From Betaproteobacteria bacterium (GTDB taxonomy: Bacteria; Pseudomonadota; Gammaproteobacteria; Burkholderiales; Thiobacillaceae): a DNA stretch of 64,000 nucleotides. The translations under genes and the position numbers were made by a program. The DNA lies in NCBI GenBank assembly GCA_016234655.1, contig JACRAU010000028.1:24629-88628 (forward strand). Reading direction: 5' to 3'. Below are positions 25,020-34,803 of this stretch, one piece after another; the first letter of the stretch is position 1; each line of letters begins with the position of its first letter. The notes under the pieces are model-generated. The model saw only the letters and a program-made list of their open reading frames with translations, made no database searches and had not been told where the DNA came from.

Positions 25020-25047
25020 CAAAAAAACAGCCATCGCCGATGGCTGT
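25020..25047 (-). terminator. Rho-independent terminator or attenuator ahead of sulP
   Basis: On the minus strand ACAGCCATCG and CGATGGCTGT form a perfect 10-bp stem about a single base, followed by seven T. It ends the two-component transcript, yet lies only 13 bases before the sulP ATG. Transcription into sulP must therefore either read through it or start inside it. Confidence 0.8.
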
Positions 25048-25123
25048 TCGTTAACTCGAATAAACACGACTCAAAAGAGTTGCAAATTGTAACACCATTC
25101 GCTGCCCCGAGCCGCTCCCGGGG

Positions 25124-26480
<1,357 letters not shown>

Positions 26481-26488
<8 letters not shown>

Positions 26489-27968
26489 GGCGTTCCTCCT
26501 GCCCTAAACAAGGCAGCCAGATGGTGAAGCGGGTGCCGCCCTCGGCCGGGCATTCCACCGCGATGCAGCCGCCGTGCTCCTGGATGATCTCTTCTACGAT
26601 ATAGAGGCCGAGACCGACGCCATGGCCCGGCTCGCGCGTGGTGAAGAAGGGATCGAATACCTTCTGCAATTGCTCGCGCGGGATGCCCGGCCCGTTATCG
26701 GCCAAGGTGATCGCCAGCAGCGGCGCATCCTCCCGGTGCGGCAGACTCAAATCGCCGACCACGTGCGCGTCGCGCCCCGGCTGCGTGCTCTGCCAACTGC
26801 CGCGCCGGGCGCCGATGCGAATGCGCGCCGCGTCGCCGGCCGCATCGACCGCGTTCTTGATCAGATTGATGAACACTTGCTGCAACTGCTGCTCGTCGCC
26901 ATAGACCACCAGTTCCGGTGGCAGCTCGAGGGTGACCGCCTCGCGCTCCGGCAGCTCATTGCACACCAGGGTCAGGCACTTGTTCAACACCTCGTCCAGC
27001 GGCAGGCGCTCGACCGAGAACGTCCGCCGCCGCGAATAGTCGAGCAAGGTGCGGACGATGCGCCGCGCCCGCTCGGTCTCGGCGTCGATCTGACTCAGCC
27101 ATTCGCGCTGGCTGGCGCGATCGGTCGACTCCAATTCCTCCAGCAGAATCTGGCAGGAAGTGGATATATTGCCGAGCGGATTATTCAATTCGTGCGCCAC
27201 ACCGGAGGCCAACACCCCAAGTGAGGCCAACTTCTCCGACTGCAGTACCTGCCGGCGGCGCAGTTCCAACTCTTCCAGCATGCGGTTCAGTGCGTCGGTC
27301 AGCGAGACGATCTCTCGGTCGCGCGAGACTTGGTGGAAGGCGGCGAAGCGGCCTTCCGCGATCGGCTTCAGCTCCGCCTCGAGCCGCCGCAGTGGACGCA
27401 CCACGACGCGTGACAGCAGTTGCCCGATCAACAGGCCGAGCGCCACCAGGATGGCCATGGAGATGAACAGTGCCGTCTGCGACTGGCGGACCGTGGCCGC
27501 CAGCAGCAAGCGCTCCTGTTCGCCCATGGCATCAGCCCGTTCCAGAATGGTGTGGCCGGCTGTCCTGACTTCCTGACTCAATCTCGCCATCGCCGGCGAA
27601 GCGGCACCCCCCCCTTTGCGGTAATCTGCCAGGAGCTGGCTATAGCGGGACAACTGGCCTTTCAATTTATCAAGCTGACTGGCCGTGGCCAGTTCGTCGA
27701 ACGTCCCATGTTGCTCAAGCCGCTGGCGCGCGGAATCGGCATAACGGATGGTGGACTCCAGGTCGGCAGCATCCCGGTAGAGTAGGTAATTCTTCTCGTG
27801 CCGCCGCATCTCCAGCACCTCCTCGCGGAAGATGGAGACCACCACCCCTTCGCCGATGCGCCGGTCCAGATAGCGCAGGTCGCCATAGGCAAACAGGGCG
27901 AAGCCCACCGCCACCCCGGCCAATAGGAAATAACTGAGAGCAATCTTGCCCCGTATGCTCGGCATCAT
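26481..27968 (-). CDS. Membrane sensor histidine kinase
   Basis: About 495 residues from adjacent ATGs at 27968/27965. First membrane helix at about 8-30, a helical periplasmic sensor of about 140 residues, and a second helix (ALFISMAILVALGLLIGQLL) followed by HAMP. The dimerisation/phosphoacceptor box is VAHELNNPLGNIS, the N box is FINLIKNAVDAA, and the G boxes are DNGPGIP and GVGLGLYIV. It pairs with the sigma-54 regulator next to it. The gene sits among transporters for inorganic carbon, so a carbon-related signal is plausible but the ligand is unknown. Confidence 0.9.
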
Positions 27969-27979
27969 CCGTTTCTTTT

Positions 27980-27997
27980 TGCAACACCTATGTTGCA
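27980..27997. promoter_or_regulatory. Candidate enhancer-binding dyad for the sigma-54 regulator
   Basis: TGCAAC and GTTGCA are exact inverted repeats around a 6-base spacer. A further TGCAAC half-site occurs at 28068-28073. The dyad lies about 140 bp upstream of the -24/-12 promoter, a normal distance for enhancer sites, and just before the kinase start, so it could serve both directions. Confidence 0.55.
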
Positions 27998-28137
27998 TAT
28001 TATTAACATCGCCGAGACCGGCCCTGCAAGCGGGCTTTAATGGCATAGGGCGTTTAGCGTTTCAGACTGCAACAATCACAGCCCGCCCAGCCGCCAGACA
28101 AACCTTTACACAACAATGATTTATGAATTTTTTTGCT

Positions 28138-28152
28138 TGGCACGCCACTTGC
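28138..28152 (+). promoter_or_regulatory. Sigma-54 (-24/-12) promoter
   Basis: TGGCACGCCACTTGC matches the consensus TGGCACG-N4-TTGC at every fixed position. Expected transcription start is near 28164, upstream of the ATG at 28195, which settles that start over an earlier in-frame ATG at 28123. A sigma-54 activator gene is adjacent. Confidence 0.9.
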
Positions 28153-28194
28153 GGTAGATACACCACCTCAACCATGCAGCGAATGGAGCCGACC

Positions 28195-28713
28195 ATGAAG
28201 CCCCTGACCCAAGCCCTGAAGAAGATGCTGAGCGCCCTGGCCGCCGCCGATGCCGGCGAGATGCTGGGCCGCCGCGCCAAGGCCCGCCACCTCGGCGGCG
28301 ATGCCGCCCAGGCACCGGCCGCCGCCGCGCCCAAGCGCAAGCAAGTCGCCCTGTGGCTGAGCGAGATGCCGACCCAGGCCGCGCTGACCTATGCCCTATC
28401 GAGCTGCCAGCGCATGGACATGGATCTGCTCATCCTGCACACCGGCAAGCTGCGGGCACAGGCCCTGCTCGCCGCACATGGCAACACCTTCGAATCCGCC
28501 AACGTCCACCTCGACATCCACGCCATCGAGGGGGCCGAACAAGAAGCCCTGTATGCCTATATCGAGCGGCACTCGCGCATCGCCTTCCTGGTCATGGGCA
28601 GCCCCAACCAGGCCATGACCGCCCAGGCCGCCCTGCCGCCGGTCCCCATGGTCATGGTGACCCCGGCCGAAGCCGAGGCCGACATCGCCCCGCGACAAGC
28701 AGCAGCGGCCTAA
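28195..28713 (+). CDS. Small Usp-like (Rossmann-type) protein, sigma-54 controlled
   Basis: 172 residues from the ATG at 28195, which has GGAG seven bases upstream and lies downstream of the sigma-54 promoter. A basic Ala-rich N-terminal tail (about 1-50) leads into alternating strands and helices (QVALWLSEM, MDLLILHTG, RIAFLVMGSPN, VPMVMVTPAE). These look like a universal-stress-protein-type alpha/beta fold without a clear ATP-binding G-x2-G-x9-G motif. It precedes a SulP-Usp fusion by 136 bp, suggesting a shared regulatory role. The fold assignment is tentative. Confidence 0.6.
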   Translation: MKPLTQALKKMLSALAAADAGEMLGRRAKARHLGGDAAQAPAAAAPKRKQVALWLSEMPTQAALTYALSSCQRMDMDLLILHTGKLRAQALLAAHGNTFESANVHLDIHAIEGAEQEALYAYIERHSRIAFLVMGSPNQAMTAQAALPPVPMVMVTPAEAEADIAPRQAAAA

Positions 28714-28721
28714 CGGCCCCA

Positions 28722-28749
28722 CGGCCACGAGCTTCGTGGCCGTTATAAT
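28722..28749 (+). terminator. Hairpin between the Usp-like gene and the SulP fusion
   Basis: CGGCCACGA and TCGTGGCCG form a 9-bp stem with a 3-base loop, followed by TTATAAT. The T-run is poor, so it may attenuate rather than end transcription. TATAAT itself is also a perfect -10 hexamer, but no good -35 is apparent. Confidence 0.45.
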
Positions 28750-28849
28750 GTCGGCGCTGCCCTGCCACGCGGGGTGGCGTCTTGCCTTGCGCGCACACGA
28801 GCTGCCGCAACACCGGCCCTGGCCGCTAATTTAGCCATTCATTTCGGAC

Positions 28850-31438
28850 ATGACTCGCACTTTCGCACTCTCCAGCTGGATCAAGACCTTCACCCCCTTC
28901 CGCCTCTGGTGGCCGATGATCAACCGCGGCACCATGAAAGAAGACGCCATGGCCGGCCTGACCGGCGCCATGATCGTGTTGCCGCAAGGCGTGGCCTTCG
29001 CCACCATCGCCGGCCTGCCGCCGCAATTCGGCCTGTATGCCGCCATGGTGCCGGCCATCGTCGGCGCGATGTTCGGCTCCAGCTGGCATCTGGTCTCCGG
29101 CCCGACCACCGCGATCTCCATCGCGGTCTTCGCCGCGATGCACAACCTGGCCGAGCCCGGCAGCGTGGAATACATCCGCCTGGTGCTCACGCTCACCTTC
29201 CTGGTCGGCGTTTATCAGACGATCCTCGGCCTGGCGCGCATGGGCACCCTGGTCAACTTCATCTCGCACACCGTGGTGATCGGCTTCACCGCCGGCGCGG
29301 CCATCCTGATCGCGGCCAGCCAGATCAAGAACTTCTTCGGCCTGCCGATCCCGCGCGGCACGCCGTTCTACGAGGTGATCCACCAACTGGTGGTGCAGTT
29401 CTTGCAGAGCAACCCCTATGTCACCGCCATCGGCATCGCCACCCTGGCCAGCGGTCTGCTGGCCAAGCGCCTGCTGCCGAAGATCCCCTACATGATCGTC
29501 GCCATGGTCGTCGGCAGCGTCGTGGCCTTCATCGTCAATGCCATCCTGGGCGGCGAAGCGGCGACCGGCATCAAGACCGTGGGCGCCCTGCCCGCCGGCC
29601 TGCCGCCGCTGTCGCTGCCCGATTTCTCCTGGGACGCGATCCGCGACACCGCCCGCCCGGCCTTGATCATCACCCTGCTGGCGCTGACCGAGGCGGTATC
29701 GATCTCGCGCGCCATCGCCACCCGTTCCGAGCAGCGCATCGACGGCAACCAGGAGTTCGTCGGCCAGGGCTTGTCCAATCTGGTCGGCAGTTTCTTCTCG
29801 GCCTATGCATCAAGCGGCTCGTTCAACCGCAGCGGCGTCAACTACGAGGCCGGCGCCCGCACGCCGCTGGCCACGGTGTTCGCCTCGGTCTTCCTGGTGT
29901 TGATCCTGCTGCTGGTCGCGCCGCTCGCCGCCTACCTACCCACCGCCGCCATGGCCGGCATTCTGTTCCTGGTGGCCTGGGGCCTGATCGATTTCCACCA
30001 CATCCGGTCGATCTGGCAGACCAGCAAGCCCGAGGCGGCCATCCTCTGGGTCACCCTGATCGGCACCCTGATCAATCTGGAAGAAGGCATCTTCATGGGC
30101 GTGCTGCTGTCGCTCGTGATGTACCTCTACCGCAGCTCGCGGCCGCTGGTCGAGCCGGTAGTGCCCGCCGGCGACCCAGGCGCCTACCACTTCGAAAACG
30201 CCAAGGGCCGGCCGGAGTGCCCGCAGGTGCGCTTCGTCCGCCTCCACGGTTCGATCTACTTCGGCGCCGTCGACCACGTGCAACAGGCCCTGCAGCAGAT
30301 CGACGAAGACAACCCGCAACAAAAGACCGTGGTCATCGCCGCGCCGGCGATCAACTTCGTCGATGTCGCCGGCGCCGAGATGTTGGCCCAGGAGGCGCGC
30401 CGCCGTAGGCGCCTGGGCGGCGGCCTGTACTTCTACCGGCTGAAGGATTCGGTGCACCGGTTCCTGCGCCAGGGCGAATACCTGAAGGACATCGGCGAAG
30501 GCGGTTTCTTTCCGGTGAAGTCCAATGTCTCCGGCGCCATCTACTGGACCTTGGACCCCGAGGTCTGCCGCAGCTGCAAGACCCGCATCTTCAAGGAATG
30601 CCACGGCGAGGTGCTGCCCGACGGCCATCGCCGCCTGCGCCTGATGTTCGCCACCGACGGTTCGGAATACAGCCAGGGGCCACAATCGGTAGCACTGACC
30701 CTGGCCAAACAACTCGACCTGACGCTGGACGCGATGACCATGGCGACGGCGGAAGACACGGGCGCCGCAGCCGACCGGCTGGATGAGGTGCAACTGGCGT
30801 GCAGCCAAGAGGCGATCTGCTGCAACTCGGTACTGCGCCACGGCAGCGATCCGATCAAGGAAGTGGTGGAGGCCGCGCGCGCTGCCGACAGCAATCTGCT
30901 GATCATCGGCCGCCGCCCGCCCAAGGGCCTGACCGACCGCATGGTCGGCGTGCACGCCGCCAAGATCATCACCGAGGCGCCGTGCCATGTGCTGGTCGTG
31001 CCGCAAACCGGCCGGATGTGGCGGAAACGGATCATGGTCTGCTTCGACGCCTCGCCCAGCGCGGTGGCGGCGGCGGAGATCGCCACCACCCTGGCCAAGA
31101 ACAGCGGCATCCCCATCACCGTGATTTCGGTGGCCAAGGAGAACCACCCGGCCGCGAAACTGATGCAGGCCGCGCTGGACGAGACCGTGCAGATGATGCG
31201 CATGGAAGGGGTCGAGGCCGATGCCCGGCTGGTCTTCGGGCCGGCCGCGCAGACTTTGATCGAGCAGGCCGACCTCATCGGCGCCGACCTCGTCGTGGTC
31301 GGCATGCGCCACGGCGGCCTGCACCGTGCCCTGCCCAGCCGGGTGGTCGATCCGCTGCTCGGCCAGATCGAGCGGCCGGTGCTCATCGCCAAGACCACGA
31401 GCGCGAAGGACATCGCCGACGCGCGCGGCCGTTTCTGA
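28850..31438 (+). CDS. SulP transporter fused to STAS, Cys-rich linker and two Usp domains
   Basis: This encodes 862 residues. SulP membrane domain about 20-440 (PQGVAFATIAGLPPQFGLYAAMVPA; GNQEFVGQGLSNLVGSFFSAYASSGSFNRSGVN). STAS domain from about 460 (VRFVRLHGSIYFGAVDHV; INFVDVAGAEML). Then a linker with Cys573, Cys576 and Cys584 (CRSCKTRIFKEC), and two universal-stress domains (about 595-718 and 725-850; LMFATDGSEYS, GRRPPKGLTDRMVG, VCFDASPSAVA, VVVGMRHGG). The paralogue at 22.9-25.0 kb has no Usp part. It probably imports bicarbonate or sulfate under nucleotide or redox control by the tail (inferred). It lies in the sigma-54 transcription unit. Confidence 0.9.
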   Translation: MTRTFALSSWIKTFTPFRLWWPMINRGTMKEDAMAGLTGAMIVLPQGVAFATIAGLPPQFGLYAAMVPAIVGAMFGSSWHLVSGPTTAISIAVFAAMHNLAEPGSVEYIRLVLTLTFLVGVYQTILGLARMGTLVNFISHTVVIGFTAGAAILIAASQIKNFFGLPIPRGTPFYEVIHQLVVQFLQSNPYVTAIGIATLASGLLAKRLLPKIPYMIVAMVVGSVVAFIVNAILGGEAATGIKTVGALPAGLPPLSLPDFSWDAIRDTARPALIITLLALTEAVSISRAIATRSEQRIDGNQEFVGQGLSNLVGSFFSAYASSGSFNRSGVNYEAGARTPLATVFASVFLVLILLLVAPLAAYLPTAAMAGILFLVAWGLIDFHHIRSIWQTSKPEAAILWVTLIGTLINLEEGIFMGVLLSLVMYLYRSSRPLVEPVVPAGDPGAYHFENAKGRPECPQVRFVRLHGSIYFGAVDHVQQALQQIDEDNPQQKTVVIAAPAINFVDVAGAEMLAQEARRRRRLGGGLYFYRLKDSVHRFLRQGEYLKDIGEGGFFPVKSNVSGAIYWTLDPEVCRSCKTRIFKECHGEVLPDGHRRLRLMFATDGSEYSQGPQSVALTLAKQLDLTLDAMTMATAEDTGAAADRLDEVQLACSQEAICCNSVLRHGSDPIKEVVEAARAADSNLLIIGRRPPKGLTDRMVGVHAAKIITEAPCHVLVVPQTGRMWRKRIMVCFDASPSAVAAAEIATTLAKNSGIPITVISVAKENHPAAKLMQAALDETVQMMRMEGVEADARLVFGPAAQTLIEQADLIGADLVVVGMRHGGLHRALPSRVVDPLLGQIERPVLIAKTTSAKDIADARGRF

Positions 31439-31468
31439 TCCCGTAGCGCTTACCGCCGCCTTGCCGGC

Positions 31469-31493
31469 AAACGCCCCCGGATCGGGGGCGTTT
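31469..31493. terminator. Bidirectional terminator between convergent genes
   Basis: An 11-bp perfect stem (AAACGCCCCCG / CGGGGGCGTTT) with a 3-base loop lies between the SulP fusion (plus) and the beta-CA-like gene (minus). The short T-tracts at both sides fit use from either direction. Confidence 0.7.
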
Positions 31494-31514
31494 GCCCCGG
31501 ATCCGGGAGCGTTT

Positions 31515-32567
31515 TCATATCTGCTCCAGCGTACGCGTGGCCCAACTCAGGATGGCCGTGCGCGCGTGCATCTTTTCCGCCAGCGCCGAATAGTCCTTGC
31601 CGATCACCTCGGCGGCGAACTCGCACATGAAGCGCGCCTTGAGCATGGCCCGCGCGCGGTCGACGCCGATCTCGTCGTAGGGCGCCGAGGCCAGCAGCAG
31701 AAAGCCGTCGTCGGGGATGCGCCCGGCCTGCATATTGGACTGGATGATACCGGCCGCCTTGCGGATGGGATCGGCCAGGTCCGGGCTGTAGGGGCCGATG
31801 ATCAATGCGAGGTTGGGCATGTGCAGCCAGTCGAAACCGCGGCCGATGCAGATCATCCATTCCCGGTGTTCGATGTCGAGGGTACGCGTCATCTTGCGCA
31901 CCTCGGCGATGTGATCCAGGTTGCCGAGCAGCAGGGGCAGCAGGTCGGCCCGCACCTGCGCGGGCATGTCCGGGAACAGCCGCGCCAGACGTGGCATCAG
32001 GCCCTCGCGGTCGGCGTCGCCCATCTCGGCCATGTTCAACACCTCGCCATTGGCGCCATGCAGGATGATGGCGTCCTCGTCGGTCTCGAAGCCGCAGACC
32101 AGAGGATAGACCGTGCCGTGGCCGGTGCCGAAAAGCTGCTCGACCTGGGCCTTGATCTCGAAGGTGTGGGCGCGGGCGGCATCGGTGCAATAGTTGAAGC
32201 CGGCGCAGCCGCGATGCTCGCTGCCCTTGGAGAAGTGATAGGTGATGACGACCAGGCTGCGCCGGCCGGCGGAAACCACCTTGGCCACCGCGGCCTCCAG
32301 CGTCTCGCCCAGATGCGGCCAGCCCAGGTTGAACATGCCGCCCAGGTTGCGGAAGGGCTGGATGATGCCGGCCGGCGTGTTGGTCGCGATCGGGATGTTG
32401 ATGCGGCCGTCCATGCATTTGAGCACCAGGATGGCGGTGGGGTGTTCGGCCATATAGCGCTTGCGGGCGAGATAGGCCTCGGGGCTGGCGTAGGCGGCGG
32501 CATGGCGCCGCGCCAGATCGAACAACCAGTCGATGCGTTCGGCGATAGGTTTGCTGTAAGTATCCAC
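31515..32567 (-). CDS. Beta-carbonic-anhydrase-like protein (Pro_CA_2-like)
   Basis: About 350 residues from a GTG at 32567 with GGAG about 10 bases upstream; a TTG at 32657 would add 30 residues. The beta-CA zinc and catalytic pattern is clear: Cys51-Met-Asp53-Gly-Arg55 in LVLKCMDGRIN, and His118 and Cys121 in SEHRGCAGFN. It is longer than classical beta-CA and matches it poorly elsewhere; I believe it belongs to the putative CA family Pro_CA_2. It is convergent with the SulP fusion. CO2/bicarbonate interconversion is probable but unproven for this family. Confidence 0.75.
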   Translation of the reverse strand: MDTYSKPIAERIDWLFDLARRHAAAYASPEAYLARKRYMAEHPTAILVLKCMDGRINIPIATNTPAGIIQPFRNLGGMFNLGWPHLGETLEAAVAKVVSAGRRSLVVITYHFSKGSEHRGCAGFNYCTDAARAHTFEIKAQVEQLFGTGHGTVYPLVCGFETDEDAIILHGANGEVLNMAEMGDADREGLMPRLARLFPDMPAQVRADLLPLLLGNLDHIAEVRKMTRTLDIEHREWMICIGRGFDWLHMPNLALIIGPYSPDLADPIRKAAGIIQSNMQAGRIPDDGFLLLASAPYDEIGVDRARAMLKARFMCEFAAEVIGKDYSALAEKMHARTAILSWATRTLEQI

Positions 32568-32954
32568 GTTCGCGTATCTCCAACTCCGGTTTGCACTGCC
32601 ATCGGCGGGTAATTTACTACATCGATGCCTTGGGGCCTGCCTTAAAAAATCCACCAAGCCTGGAACTGCCTGGCCGCAATGCAGGCTGCATCGCGGCCAG
32701 GATACCCAAAGGGCATAAAGGCCGCTTCTACGGGAAGGCGGTGATTTTTTTAAGCCAGTTTCTGAGAGCCTGTCTCATAAAATCCCGCCGGCGCGAACGA
32801 AGACCCAACGCGCACCAGCCGAGCCAACCCAGCGCCGAAATTTCTGCAAGCATGCCATCTCTAGGTATCATCGAGGCTAGTCACCGGTTTGGCCATGGCC
32901 TCGATTGGCCGCATTCGGCTACCACCCTCGACCAATCCGCAATAAGGAATGCCC
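32568..32954. other. Divergent intergenic region with a near-perfect palindrome
   Basis: There is no gene in these 387 bases, which hold promoters for the beta-CA-like gene (minus) and uspA (plus). At 32671-32699 the arms TGGCCGCAATGCAG and CTGCATCGCGGCCA are complementary at 13 of 14 positions about one base. It could be an operator or an RNA hairpin. I found no sigma-54 consensus here. Confidence 0.5.
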
Positions 32955-33383
32955 ATGGCTTACACGATTCTGCTTCCCGTCGACGGTTCCGAAGGTTCGG
33001 CGCGCGCCGCCCGCCAAGTGGCCGCCATCGCCAAGACGATGCCCGACCTCGAAGTCCGTCTGGTCAACGTCCAGCCCCTGGGCGACGACTGGATGACCCG
33101 CCGTTCGATCAAGCCCGAAGAGCTCGCGCAGATGGAGCAGGAATGGGGCGAGGCCTCACTGGCACCTGCGCGCGACATCCTCGAATCCGCCGGCATCGCC
33201 CACACCGAACACATCGTGCAGGGCGATGTGCCCGAGACCATCGCTCGCCTTGCCGTTGAATACGCTTGCGACCAGATCGTCATGGGTACCCGCGGCCAGT
33301 CCGCCCTGGCTGGCCTGCTGATGGGCTCGGTCGCAACCAAGGTGCTGCACCTATCGAAGATCCCCGTCACCTTGGTCAAATAA
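32955..33383 (+). CDS. Universal stress protein (UspA family)
   Basis: 142 residues from the ATG at 32955, which has AAGGA six bases upstream. Typical Usp fold: ILLPVDGSEGSARAARQ at the N-terminus and the ATP-binding motif GTRGQSALAGLLMGSVATKVLHLSKIPVTLV (G-x2-G-x9-G(S/T)) at the C-terminus. ATP binding is therefore likely. It is followed after 21 bp by a membrane permease, so it may regulate that transporter, echoing the Usp domains of the SulP fusion. Confidence 0.9.
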   Translation: MAYTILLPVDGSEGSARAARQVAAIAKTMPDLEVRLVNVQPLGDDWMTRRSIKPEELAQMEQEWGEASLAPARDILESAGIAHTEHIVQGDVPETIARLAVEYACDQIVMGTRGQSALAGLLMGSVATKVLHLSKIPVTLVK

Positions 33384-33404
33384 CCCGCCCCAAACAAGAA
33401 GAAG

Positions 33405-34739
33405 ATGTCCGCCATGAACAAACTCCGGTTCTGGGCCCTCGCCGGCCTGATCGTCGCCCTGCCCGCCCACGCCGCCGATGGCCCTGCCGTCTTCGGCATC
33501 CCCGTCGATTTCATCCTGTTCGCCAGCACCCTGCTCGGCGTCGCCCTGTTCCATCACCACACCCTCCGGGTGGCGCTCACGGGCCTTGCCGTGATCTCGC
33601 TCTACAAGATCGGCTTCACCGGTTTCCATGAAGGCACGGGCGTGATGGGCTGGCTCGCGCACCTGCGGCACGAATGGGTGGTGCTGACCAATCTGCTCGG
33701 CCTGCTCCTGGGCTTCGCGCTGCTCGCCCGCCACTTCGAGGACAGCGGCGTGCCGCATGTGTTGCCGCGTTTTCTGCCCGACGACTGGAAGGGCGCATTC
33801 GTCTTGCTGGCGATGGTCTTCGTCATGTCCGGCTTCCTGGACAACATCGCCGCCGCCTTGATCGGCGGCACCGTGGCGGCCCATGTCTTCCGCCGCCGCG
33901 TGCACATCGGTTACCTCGCCGCCATCGTCGCCGCCTCCAATGCCGGCGGCGCGGGTTCGGTAGTCGGCGACACCACCACCACCATGATGTGGATCGACGG
34001 CGTCAGCCCGCTCGACGTTACTCATGCCTATGTCGCGGCCTTCGCCGCTCTGCTTGCATTCGGCCTGATCGCCGCCCGGCAGCAGCACGCCTACCAGCCC
34101 ATCGTCAAGGATGTCGTCGGCGACCCCAAAGTGGATTGGGCACGGGTCGGCATCGTCGGCTGGATCCTGATCGCGGCGGTCGCCACCAACGTCACCGTGA
34201 ACAGTCTGTTCCCGGAACTGGCCGACGCCTTCCCCTTCCTTGGCGCGGCGGTATGGGTGGCCATCCTACTGGCCGTACCCTTGCGCAAACCGGAATGGAG
34301 CCTATTGCCCGACGCCGCGAAGGGCAGCGTCTTCCTGCTCTCGCTGGTGATATGCGCCTCGATGATGCCGGTGGAAAAACTGCCCGAGGCCTCCTGGCAA
34401 ACCGCCTTCGGCCTCGGATTCGTCTCCGCCGTGTTCGACAATATCCCGCTCACCGCGCTGGCGCTCGCCCAAGGCGGCTACGACTGGGGCGTGCTCGCCT
34501 ACGCCGTGGGCTTCGGCGGCTCGATGATCTGGTTCGGTTCCAGCGCGGGCGTCGCCTTGTCAAACCTGTTCCCGGAGGCCAAATCGGTCGGCGCCTGGCT
34601 CAAGGCCGGCTGGTATATCCCCGTCGCTTATGTGATCGGCTTCTTCGTCATGCTGGCCGTGGTCGGCTGGCAGCCGCACGAGGAAGCACGCACGGCAGCG
34701 CCGGCTGCAACCGTGGCGCCTGTGCACTCAGCACCGTAG
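33405..34739 (+). CDS. Ion-transporter-superfamily permease (ArsB/NhaD-like)
   Basis: This encodes 444 residues, or 441 if the ATG at 33414 is used. A cleavable or first membrane signal ending AHAADGP is followed by about 11 helices. Two repeated halves carry FVMSGFLDNIAAALIGG ... SNAGGAGSVVGDTTTTMMW and FVSAVFDNIPLTALAL ... GGSMIWFGSSAGVALSN, the Asp-Asn and GD-T/GSS hairpin motifs of the citrate/ArsB/NhaD superfamily. The transported ion cannot be read from sequence. Position among SulP, ChrA and carbonic anhydrase genes makes Na+/H+ or bicarbonate traffic plausible (inferred). Confidence 0.75.
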   Translation: MSAMNKLRFWALAGLIVALPAHAADGPAVFGIPVDFILFASTLLGVALFHHHTLRVALTGLAVISLYKIGFTGFHEGTGVMGWLAHLRHEWVVLTNLLGLLLGFALLARHFEDSGVPHVLPRFLPDDWKGAFVLLAMVFVMSGFLDNIAAALIGGTVAAHVFRRRVHIGYLAAIVAASNAGGAGSVVGDTTTTMMWIDGVSPLDVTHAYVAAFAALLAFGLIAARQQHAYQPIVKDVVGDPKVDWARVGIVGWILIAAVATNVTVNSLFPELADAFPFLGAAVWVAILLAVPLRKPEWSLLPDAAKGSVFLLSLVICASMMPVEKLPEASWQTAFGLGFVSAVFDNIPLTALALAQGGYDWGVLAYAVGFGGSMIWFGSSAGVALSNLFPEAKSVGAWLKAGWYIPVAYVIGFFVMLAVVGWQPHEEARTAAPAATVAPVHSAP

Positions 34740-34803
34740 GCGCAGCTTCAGGGCGCGCGGCCGGCCAGGTGCCGGGTCGAATGCGATAGACCCAAGCCGG
34801 CCG

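Noticed and set aside
25071..25123. TGGTGTTACAATTTGCA on the minus strand as a second sigma-54 promoter for sulP
   Set aside because: GG and GC are 11 bases apart instead of 10, and the CAC part of the -24 element is missing.
28123..28194. Earlier ATG at 28123 as start of the Usp-like gene
   Set aside because: It lies upstream of the sigma-54 promoter and has no ribosome-binding site.
34740..34803. Terminator between the ion permease and chrA
   Set aside because: Only weak GC complementarity and no T-run.
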